A program made the translations under genes and the position numbers. Under the pieces are notes generated by a model. The model was given only the letters and a program-made list of their open reading frames with translations, was not told the origin of the DNA and searched no databases. A stretch of DNA of 64,000 bases from Streptomyces sp. NBC_01451 (GTDB lineage Bacteria; Actinomycetota; Actinomycetes; Streptomycetales; Streptomycetaceae), in assembly GCF_036227485.1 (NCBI RefSeq), contig NZ_CP109479.1, positions 3,844,001-3,908,000 of the forward strand, in the 5' to 3' direction. Below, piece by piece: positions 52,682 to 59,530 of the stretch. The number at the start of each line of letters is the position of its first letter. The first letter of the stretch is position 1.

Positions 52682-54288
52682 GCGTCCACCCCTACGGTCG
52701 AGTTGAGGTCACCGGCGCCGCTGAGGTCACCGGCGCCGTTGCTGTTGCTGTTGTTGCTGCTGCTGTTGCCCCCGCCGGTGCTGTTGCCGACCGCCGCCCG
52801 CAGCACCTCGTACTCGGCGAGATTCACGCTCCGGGTCGCCCGCCGGAACTCGGACGTCGTACCGGGCCAGACGGTGGTGTTGCGCCCGTTCGCGTCGAGG
52901 TACCAGCTGCTGCACCCGCCCGTGCTCCACACCGTGCGCCGCATCCGCTCCTGGACCCGGTCGTTCCAGGCGTCGACGGCGGCGGGCCGGGCGTCGAGCG
53001 CGACCCGCCCTCCGAGCACGCCCAACTGCCTTACGTAGTCGGCCATGTAGTTCAGCTGGGACTCGATCATCAGGATCATGGAGGAGTTCCCGAGGCCGGT
53101 GTTGGGCCCGATGATCGTCATCCAGTTGGGGAACCCGGCGGCCGACGCCCCGCGCAGCGCCCGCATCCCGCTGTCCGCCCAGGCCTCGGCGAGCGTACGC
53201 CCGTCGGCGCCGACAACCCGGTCGGCGATGGGCATGTCGGTGACGTGGAACCCCGTACCGAAGACGATGGCGTCGACCTCGGCCGTACTCCCGTCGGCGC
53301 CGACGACGGTGGAGCCCCGTACCTCGCTCAGTCCGCTCGCCACGACGTCCACGTTGGGCCGGGTGAGCGCCGGGTAGTACGCGCTCGACAGCAGGATGCG
53401 CTTGCAGCCGATGCGGTAGTCCGGGGTGAGCTTGGCGCGCAGGGCCGGATCCTTGACGGAGCGGCGCATGTTGCGCCTGGCCAGCGCCTCCACCGCCCCC
53501 AGCTCGCCCGGATGCTTGGTGAACGCCTGGACCTGCAACTCCCGCATGCCCCAGAGGAGTCCGCGCCGCAGCCGGGTGGTGAAGGGCAGCGCGCGGTGCA
53601 CGGCGCGCTCGGCGTCGCCGATGGCCCGGTCGACGCGGGGCATCACCCAGGGCGGGGTGCGCTGGAAGACGGTGAGGCGGGAGACGTCGGGCTGGATCGC
53701 GGGCACGATCTGGATGGCGGAGGCCCCGGTCCCGACCATCGCGACCCGCTTGCCGCGCAGGTCGTAGTCGTGGTCCCAGCGGGCGGAGTGGAAGACCTTG
53801 CCGGGGAAGGTGTCGAGCCCCGGGACGTCCGGCACCTTGGGATCGGAGAGAGGCCCGGTGGCGGAGACGACGAGATCGGCGAGCAGGGTCCCGCTGCTGG
53901 TCTCGATGACCCAAGCCAACCGTCCACCGTCCCAGGTCATCTTCTTCACCTCGGAGTCGAGGCGGAGATGGGGCCGCAGTCCGAAGACGTCGGTGACGTG
54001 CTCCAGATAGGCACGGATGTGCTCCTGCCCGGAGAAGGCGCGCGGCCAGTCGGGATTCGGGGCGAAGGAGAAGGAGTAGAGGTGGGACGGCACGTCACAG
54101 GCGCATCCCGGATAGCTGTTGTCGCGCCAGGTACCGCCGACGCTGCCGGCCCGCTCCAGGACGACGAAGTCGGTGACGCCTTCGCGGCGCAGCCGCACGG
54201 CAGCCCCGAGCCCTCCGAACCCGGACCCGATCACCGCCACCCGCACATGTTCGTGTTCGGCTTCCTGTTCGGCTTCGTGTTCAGCCAT
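52678..54288 (-). CDS. flavin-containing (Baeyer-Villiger type) monooxygenase
   Basis: A 536-aa FAD/NADPH enzyme. The FAD motif GSGFGGLG starts at 21, and the BVMO fingerprint appears as FPGKVFHSARWDHD. The NADPH Rossmann motif is VGTGASAIQ, and YPGCACDVPSHLYSFSF is typical of the group. The N-terminus is an AEHEAEQ repeat, and the C-terminus a run of Asn/Ser/Gly repeats (about 35 residues), both low-complexity. The gene order FMO, esterase, SDR recalls the M. tuberculosis mymA-lipR-sadH operon. I infer oxidation of a ketone or fatty aldehyde. Confidence 0.88.
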   Translation of the reverse strand: MAEHEAEQEAEHEHVRVAVIGSGFGGLGAAVRLRREGVTDFVVLERAGSVGGTWRDNSYPGCACDVPSHLYSFSFAPNPDWPRAFSGQEHIRAYLEHVTDVFGLRPHLRLDSEVKKMTWDGGRLAWVIETSSGTLLADLVVSATGPLSDPKVPDVPGLDTFPGKVFHSARWDHDYDLRGKRVAMVGTGASAIQIVPAIQPDVSRLTVFQRTPPWVMPRVDRAIGDAERAVHRALPFTTRLRRGLLWGMRELQVQAFTKHPGELGAVEALARRNMRRSVKDPALRAKLTPDYRIGCKRILLSSAYYPALTRPNVDVVASGLSEVRGSTVVGADGSTAEVDAIVFGTGFHVTDMPIADRVVGADGRTLAEAWADSGMRALRGASAAGFPNWMTIIGPNTGLGNSSMILMIESQLNYMADYVRQLGVLGGRVALDARPAAVDAWNDRVQERMRRTVWSTGGCSSWYLDANGRNTTVWPGTTSEFRRATRSVNLAEYEVLRAAVGNSTGGGNSSSNNSNSNGAGDLSGAGDLNSTVGVDA

Positions 54289-54318
54289 GCCGATGCCTCC
54301 GACCCTCACCCGCGACTC

Positions 54319-54336
54319 CGCCAGTGAACACTGGCG
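54319..54336. promoter_or_regulatory. palindromic operator between the FMO operon and merR
   Basis: CGCCAGTG-AA-CACTGGCG is a perfect 8-bp inverted repeat with a 2-bp centre, 31 nt upstream of the FMO start and 86 nt ahead of the MerR gene. The form resembles MerR-family sites. Binding is inferred from position. Confidence 0.65.
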
Positions 54337-54421
54337 CAATGGGGACAGTAGAGGACGCTCGTACTGATGGGTAGGGGCCGGAAGAAGGAAAGTTACCGCT
54401 GGTACGCCGTAGGGTTCCGAC

Positions 54422-55102
54422 GTGGCAGACGCAGCGGAGACCGCAGAAGAGCGCGAGTACCGGATGGAGGAGCTGGCCGGGCTGGCCGGCATCACCGTCC
54501 GCACCCTGCGCTTCTATCGCGAACGCAAACTGATCCCGCCACCCCGCCGCGAGGGCCGCATCGCCTGGTACGACGACCATCACCTGGGCCGCCTGCGCAC
54601 GATCTCGGCGCTGCTGGAACGCGGGCACACCCTCAACGGCATCGCGGAACTGGCCGAGGCCTTCGACAACGGCCGCGACGTCGCCGACCTGCTCGGCCTC
54701 GGCGCCCCCACCGAGGAGACCCCGGTCCGCCTCACCCCCGAGGAACTCGCCGACCGCTTCGGCCCGGACGCCACCCCCGAGAACCTCGCGGCCTCGATGG
54801 ACCTCGGCTACCTGGGCACCGACGGCGACCAGATCGTCCACATCAGCCGCAGCCTCCTGGACGCGTCGTCGGCGCTGGTCCAGGAGGGCATCCCGCTCTC
54901 GGCCGTCCTGGCGGCGGGCAAACGGGTACGCGACCACGCGGACGCCCTGGCCGAGATCTTCACGGACGTGATCCTCACCCACGCCCCGGCGGCGGACCCG
55001 GCACGTCTGCGCCCCCTGGCGCAACGGGTGGTGGAGGCGGAGCTCTCACTGGCGCTGGACCGCCGGATGCGCCAGGACGGCCGAGAACCCGGAGGCTCTT
55101 GA
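54422..55102 (+). CDS. MerR-family regulator
   Basis: A 226-aa regulator. The N-terminal winged helix is YRMEELAGLAGITVRTLRFYRERKLIPPPRREGRIAWYDDHHLGRL, read in short pieces. A dimerisation helix follows, then about 140 C-terminal residues with no metal-binding cysteines, which suggests an organic ligand. GTG 54422 is the start. It is divergent from the FMO-hydrolase-SDR operon and probably controls it through the palindrome at 54319. Confidence 0.86.
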   Translation: MADAAETAEEREYRMEELAGLAGITVRTLRFYRERKLIPPPRREGRIAWYDDHHLGRLRTISALLERGHTLNGIAELAEAFDNGRDVADLLGLGAPTEETPVRLTPEELADRFGPDATPENLAASMDLGYLGTDGDQIVHISRSLLDASSALVQEGIPLSAVLAAGKRVRDHADALAEIFTDVILTHAPAADPARLRPLAQRVVEAELSLALDRRMRQDGREPGGS

Positions 55103-55109
55103 GATCCCT

Positions 55110-55160
55110 GGGGCTCCTGGGGCTCACAGGTCCCCTGAGGCTCCTGGGGCTCCTGGGGCG
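55110..55160. repeat. CTGGGGCTC direct repeats between merR and xth
   Basis: A 9-bp unit recurs at least four times in two pairs in the 65-bp space between convergent merR and exonuclease III genes. No clean terminator hairpin is seen here. Confidence 0.6.
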
Positions 55161-55167
55161 AGACGGC

Positions 55168-55971
55168 TCAGAGGTCGTAGACGACCGTCACGGGTGCGTG
55201 GTCCGACCAGCGCTCCTCATGCGTCGCCGCGCGCTCGACGTACCCCTTGACCGCCTTGGCGGCGAGCCCCGGCGTCGAGATCTCGTAGTCGATCCGCCAC
55301 CCCGAGTCGTTGTCGAAGGCCCGCCCCCGGTACGACCACCACGAGTACGGCCCCTCGACATCCGGATGCAGCGCCCGGACCACATCCACGAACCCCCCGT
55401 CCCCCTCGTCCAGCACCCGCCCGAGCCACTCCCGCTCCTCCGGCAGGAACCCGGAGTTCTTCTGGTTGGCGCGCCAGTTCTTGAGGTCGGCGGGCCGGTG
55501 GGCGATGTTCCAGTCGCCGCAGACGACGACCTCGCGCCCGTCGGCGGCGGCCCGCTCGCGCAGGTCCTTGAGGTGGGCGAGGAACTCGTCCATGAAGCGG
55601 ATCTTCTCGTCCTGCCGCTCGGTGCCGACCTCGCCGGACGGCAGGTACAGGCTGGCGACGGTGACGCCGGGCAGGTCGGCCTCGACGTACCGGCCGCTGC
55701 CGTCGAACTCGGCGGAGCCGAAGCCGATCCGGACACGGTCGGGCTCGCGGCGGGTGTAGAGGGAGACCCCGGCGCGGCCCTTGGCGGCGGCGGGCGCGTG
55801 GGTGACGTACCAGCCCTCGGGCGCGCGGACCTCCTCCGGCAGCTGCTGCGGTTCGGCGCGCACCTCCTGGAGGCACAGCACGTCGGCGGAGGTTCCGGCG
55901 AGCCACTCCACGAAGCCCTTCTTGGCGGCGGCGCGGAGTCCGTTCACATTCACAGAGGTCACAGTCAGCAC
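55168..55971 (-). CDS. xth: exodeoxyribonuclease III
   Basis: A 267-aa metal-dependent AP endonuclease/3'-exonuclease for base-excision repair. The motifs are SVNVNGLRAA, LCLQEVRAE (metal Glu), GRYVEADL, VCGDWNIAHRPADLKNW, SWWSYRGRAFDNDSGWRIDY and the final SDHAPV. GTG 55971 was chosen because the homologous N-terminus (LTVTSVNVNG) begins there. Confidence 0.92.
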   Translation of the reverse strand: MLTVTSVNVNGLRAAAKKGFVEWLAGTSADVLCLQEVRAEPQQLPEEVRAPEGWYVTHAPAAAKGRAGVSLYTRREPDRVRIGFGSAEFDGSGRYVEADLPGVTVASLYLPSGEVGTERQDEKIRFMDEFLAHLKDLRERAAADGREVVVCGDWNIAHRPADLKNWRANQKNSGFLPEEREWLGRVLDEGDGGFVDVVRALHPDVEGPYSWWSYRGRAFDNDSGWRIDYEISTPGLAAKAVKGYVERAATHEERWSDHAPVTVVYDL

Positions 55972-56018
55972 GCGGGCACGATACCCGGACAGCGGAAACA
56001 CGTGGCGACACCGACATG

Positions 56019-56037
56019 CATACATGTACCGTGTATG
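56019..56037. promoter_or_regulatory. inverted repeat in the xth/GNAT intergenic region
   Basis: CATACA (56019-56024) and TGTATG (56032-56037) form an inverted repeat directly before the GNAT ATG at 56040. It is AT-rich for this genome and overlaps the expected -10 region of the divergent genes. Confidence 0.4.
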
Positions 56038-56039
56038 GA

Positions 56040-56519
56040 ATGAATATCCGCCGGGTCTCCTTCGACCACCCCGACGCCGTCAAGCTCAACGACCAGGTCC
56101 AGGCCGAGTACGCCGCCCGCTACGAGGACGAGGGCGACGCCACCCACCTCGACCCGGCGATGTTCGACCCGCCGTCCGGCCTGTACCTGATCGCGTACGA
56201 CGAGCAGGACCGGCCCGTCGCCACCGGCGGCTGGCGCGGTCGCGACAACGCGAACGACGAAGGCTATCTGACCGGCGACGCCGAACTGAAGCGGATGTAC
56301 GTCGTCGAGGAGGCGCGCGGGCTCGGTCTGGCCCGCCGCATACTCGCCGCCCTGGAGGAGGACGCCCGCGCCGCCGGCCGCACCCGCATGGTCCTGGAGA
56401 CGGGCGACCGACAGCCGGAGGCCATCGCCCTGTACACCTCCAGCGGCTACGAACCCTCCGCCAAGTTCGGCTACTACCGCCACTACGAGGCGAGCCTCTG
56501 CTTCGCCAAGCCCCTGTAG
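56040..56519 (+). CDS. GNAT-family N-acetyltransferase
   Basis: A 159-aa GNAT. Acetyl-CoA binding is by MYVVEEARGLGLARRILAALEE, followed by VLETGDRQPEAIALYTSSGYEP. It resembles the PhnO/YjaB type; the substrate is unknown. The start ATG 56040 has no ribosome site and lies right behind a possible -10, so the transcript may be leaderless. Confidence 0.83.
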   Translation: MNIRRVSFDHPDAVKLNDQVQAEYAARYEDEGDATHLDPAMFDPPSGLYLIAYDEQDRPVATGGWRGRDNANDEGYLTGDAELKRMYVVEEARGLGLARRILAALEEDARAAGRTRMVLETGDRQPEAIALYTSSGYEPSAKFGYYRHYEASLCFAKPL

Positions 56520-56621
56520 AGGGCTGGTAGAGGGCTACAGGGGACTGAGGAGGCTGGGAGGACTGAGGGCGCCGGGTCGGACTGAAGGGACTCGTGCACG
56601 GGTGCCGCCGCCGGTAAGGCC

Positions 56622-57299
56622 TCAGGCCCGCAGAAACGCCAGTACCGCCAGCACCCGGCGATGTGTCCCGTCCGCCGGAGGCAGATCCAGCTTGGTGAGA
56701 ATGCCGCCGATGTGCTTGCCGACGGCCGCCTCGGAGACCACCAGCTCACGGGCTATCGAACCGTTGGACCGGCCCTCCGCCATCAGGGCCAGCACCTCGC
56801 GCTCACGCGGGGTCAGCCGCGCCAGCGGATCGCGACGCCGGCGCAGCAACTGCCGTACGACCTCGGGGTCGACGACCGTGCCCCCGTCCGCGACCCGGCG
56901 CAGCGCGTCGACGAACTCCTCGACCTGGCCCACCCGGTCCTTGAGCAGATAGCCGACGCCCGTGCCGTCGCCGGAGTCGAGCAGTTCGGCGGCGTAGGTC
57001 CGCTGGACGTACTGGCTGAGGACTAGGACGGGCAGCCCCGGCCGCGCCTCGCGCAGCTTCACGGCCGCGTGCAGCCCCTCGTCCTGGAAACCGGGCGGCA
57101 TACGGACGTCCGTCACCACGATGTCCGGTTCCTGCTCGGTGACCGCCGCGAGCAGCGCGTTCGCGTCCCCGACGGCCGCCACGACCTCGTGGCCGACCCG
57201 GGTGAGCAGCCCGATCAGCCCCTCCCGCAGCAGCACGCTGTCCTCGGCGAGGACTATGCGGAGCGACGGGCGCGATCCGTCGACTGGCTCAACTCGCAA
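56622..57299 (-). CDS. NarL-family response regulator of a two-component system
   Basis: A 225-aa protein. The receiver has acidic E19/D20, phospho-acceptor Asp64 (VVTDVRMP) and Lys120. The LuxR helix-turn-helix is LTPREREVLALMAEGRS with SEAAVGKHIGGILTKLD. I place the start at TTG 57299, which has GGAG 5 nt upstream and lies inside the end of the kinase gene (46-nt overlap). The partner is the kinase immediately upstream, and the divergent ABC exporter is the probable target. Confidence 0.87.
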   Translation of the reverse strand: MRVEPVDGSRPSLRIVLAEDSVLLREGLIGLLTRVGHEVVAAVGDANALLAAVTEQEPDIVVTDVRMPPGFQDEGLHAAVKLREARPGLPVLVLSQYVQRTYAAELLDSGDGTGVGYLLKDRVGQVEEFVDALRRVADGGTVVDPEVVRQLLRRRRDPLARLTPREREVLALMAEGRSNGSIARELVVSEAAVGKHIGGILTKLDLPPADGTHRRVLAVLAFLRA

Positions 57300-58561
57300 G
57301 GAATCTCCACCCGCAGCAACGTCGGTCCACCCGGCGGGCTGGACAGGGAAAGTCTGCCATCGAGCACCGACACCCGGTCCGCGAGCCCGGTGAGCCCGCT
57401 GCCGCCCCCGGCGTCCGCGCCACCCCGCCCGTCGTCCCGCACGGTGACCAACAGCCGTCCGTCGCGGTGTCCGCCGCCGACCTCGGCCCGGCTCGCCCCG
57501 CTGTGCCGGTCGACGTTGGCGAGCGCCTCGCAGACCACGAAGTACGCGGCCGACTCCACCGCCCCGGGAAGGCGGCCGGGCACCTCGAAGGCGACGTCCA
57601 CGGGCACCGCCGTACGGTCGGCCGCGTCGGCCACCGCCGCCTGGAGTCCGTAGTCGGCGAGGACCTGGGGATGGATCCCGTGGATCAGCTCGCGCAACTC
57701 CGCCAGCGCCTTGCCCGCTTCCCCCTGCGCCTTGGCCAGTTGATCGGCGAGCGGCCCCGGCGGTGCGTCCAGCCGGGCCAGCCCGAGCGTCACCGACAGG
57801 GCGACCAGGCGCTGTTGGGCACCGTCGTGCAGATCGCGCTCGATCCGACGCCGCTCCGCCTCGAAGGCGTCCACCAACCGGACGCGGGAGCGCGCCAGTT
57901 CGACGACCCGCTCCCCCAACTCGACGTCCCTGGCGGCGATCAGCAGCTGCGTCAGCCCGGCCCGCGCACCGGCGGCGACCGCGAGCACATAGGCGCCCAG
58001 GGCCAGCAGAACCAGGCCGCCGGCCGCGCAGCCGAAGGCGGTCGGCCAGTCGGTGACCGTCCACTGCTTGAGCACCTTCACCTCCAGCCCGTCGCCAACG
58101 GTGGCCAGCAGCAACGGAGTTGCCACCAGGGCGACCGGAACGAGCAGCGCGACGGTGACGAGAAGGGCGTCCACGGGCCACAACAGGCCCGCGAACAGCA
58201 GCGCGTACCCGAGCTCCCGCCAGGTCGCCCCCTCCCGCAGTCTGACCGCCAGCCAGGGCCGCAGACCGGGCGCGACCGGCTCGCGGTGCGGATCGGGCAC
58301 CGGCTCCGGATCGACCAGCCGCAGCCTGGCCCGCTCGACGCGGGCCACGGGAAGCCCGGCCAGGGCGAGGGCGACGAGCAGTGGCAGACCCACGAGCACG
58401 ACGGCGAGCGTCCCGCCGGCCACGGCCAGAAGCACGACCAGCACAAGGACGAATGATCCGGTCACGGCCCCACTGACGAGATAGGCGACCGACCGCCAGG
58501 GCCACCACGACAGCAGAAAACCCGGCCGGGTCATGGCCTGCCACACGTTCCTCGGATGCAT
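57254..58561 (-). CDS. sensor histidine kinase, DesK/NarX type
   Basis: A 435-aa membrane kinase. Four to six hydrophobic helices occupy residues 25-200, with no large external domain, so it senses within or near the membrane. The HisKA_3 motif ERRRIERDLHDGAQQRL carries His245. The ATPase domain has the N-box CEALANVDRHSGAS and a G-box VRDDGRGG with GSGLTGLADRV. The pattern of a membrane-sensing kinase next to an ABC exporter often signals cell-envelope or peptide-antibiotic stress. Confidence 0.88.
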   Translation of the reverse strand: MHPRNVWQAMTRPGFLLSWWPWRSVAYLVSGAVTGSFVLVLVVLLAVAGGTLAVVLVGLPLLVALALAGLPVARVERARLRLVDPEPVPDPHREPVAPGLRPWLAVRLREGATWRELGYALLFAGLLWPVDALLVTVALLVPVALVATPLLLATVGDGLEVKVLKQWTVTDWPTAFGCAAGGLVLLALGAYVLAVAAGARAGLTQLLIAARDVELGERVVELARSRVRLVDAFEAERRRIERDLHDGAQQRLVALSVTLGLARLDAPPGPLADQLAKAQGEAGKALAELRELIHGIHPQVLADYGLQAAVADAADRTAVPVDVAFEVPGRLPGAVESAAYFVVCEALANVDRHSGASRAEVGGGHRDGRLLVTVRDDGRGGADAGGGSGLTGLADRVSVLDGRLSLSSPPGGPTLLRVEIPCELSQSTDRARRSA

Positions 58562-58696
58562 GACGATCACGTTAGGAGCCGGCCGCCCGCAAGGACCATC
58601 GGTCCAGCGGGCGAATCGGGGGTATGCCTGGCCCTACCCCAGGACTCGCCCCTGCCGCACTGCTCCGGCGCACCGCGCACGGTTGCCTTGAGCCCC

Positions 58697-59530
58697 ATGA
58701 ACCTCGAACCGATGAGCCTCGAACCCGAGAACCCTGAGCCCGAGAACCTTGAGCCCTTGAGCAGCGGCGCCGTTCAACTGCGTTCCGTCACCCGGAAGTT
58801 CGGCACCGGTGGACGGGCCGGGAGCGTGGTGACAGCCCTCGACTCGATCACCCTCGCCTTCCCCCGGGGCACCCTCACCTCCGTCATGGGCCCGTCCGGC
58901 TCGGGCAAGTCGACCCTGCTTCAGTGCGCGGCGGGGCTGGACCGGCCCACGTCCGGTTCGGTCACGCTGGACGGCACCGAGCTGACCGCCCTGAACGAAC
59001 GTGAGTTGACCCTGTTGCGCCGCGACCGCGTCGGCTTCGTCTTCCAGGCCTTCAACCTGATCCCCTCCCTGACCGCCGAGCAGAACGTGGCACTCCCCCT
59101 TCGCCTGGCCCGCCGCCGCCCCGCCAGGTCGCAGGTACGGCAGGTGCTGACGCGGGTCGGCCTCGCCGACCGGGCCCGCCACCGGCCATCGGAACTCTCC
59201 GGCGGGCAGCAGCAACGAGTGGCCCTGGCCCGCGCGTTGATCACCCGCCCCGAGGTCCTGTTCGCCGACGAGCCGACCGGCGCCCTGGACTCCCGGGCGG
59301 GCCACGAGGTGCTCCGGCTGCTGCGCGCGATGGTCGACACGGACGGCCGTACGGTCGTCATGGTCACGCACGACCCGGTGGCGGCGTCGTACGCGGACCG
59401 GGTGGTCCTCCTCGTCGACGGCGGGCTGCACGACGAGATGACGGGCCCGTCGGCACAGGCGGTCGCCGCCCGTATGGCAACCCTGGAGTCCGCGCAGGCG
59501 ACCCGTCCGGAGACCGCCCCGTGCCGATGA
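58697..59530 (+). CDS. MacB-type ABC transporter ATPase
   Basis: A 277-aa ATPase. Walker A is GPSGSGKSTL at 65-74, the Q-loop VFQAFNLIPSLT is typical of the LolD/MacB group, the signature is LSGGQQQRVALARAL, and Walker B is VLFADEPTGALD. The first 20 residues are an odd LEPEN-type repeat (DNA repeat 58699-58760), so the true start may be further in. The stop overlaps the permease ATG (ATGA). Confidence 0.88.
   Translation: MNLEPMSLEPENPEPENLEPLSSGAVQLRSVTRKFGTGGRAGSVVTALDSITLAFPRGTLTSVMGPSGSGKSTLLQCAAGLDRPTSGSVTLDGTELTALNERELTLLRRDRVGFVFQAFNLIPSLTAEQNVALPLRLARRRPARSQVRQVLTRVGLADRARHRPSELSGGQQQRVALARALITRPEVLFADEPTGALDSRAGHEVLRLLRAMVDTDGRTVVMVTHDPVAASYADRVVLLVDGGLHDEMTGPSAQAVAARMATLESAQATRPETAPCR

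Noticed and set aside
50796..55102. A secondary-metabolite cluster
   Set aside because: No PKS, NRPS, terpene or RiPP core gene lies nearby; the three enzymes with one regulator fit a small catabolic or lipid-modifying operon better.
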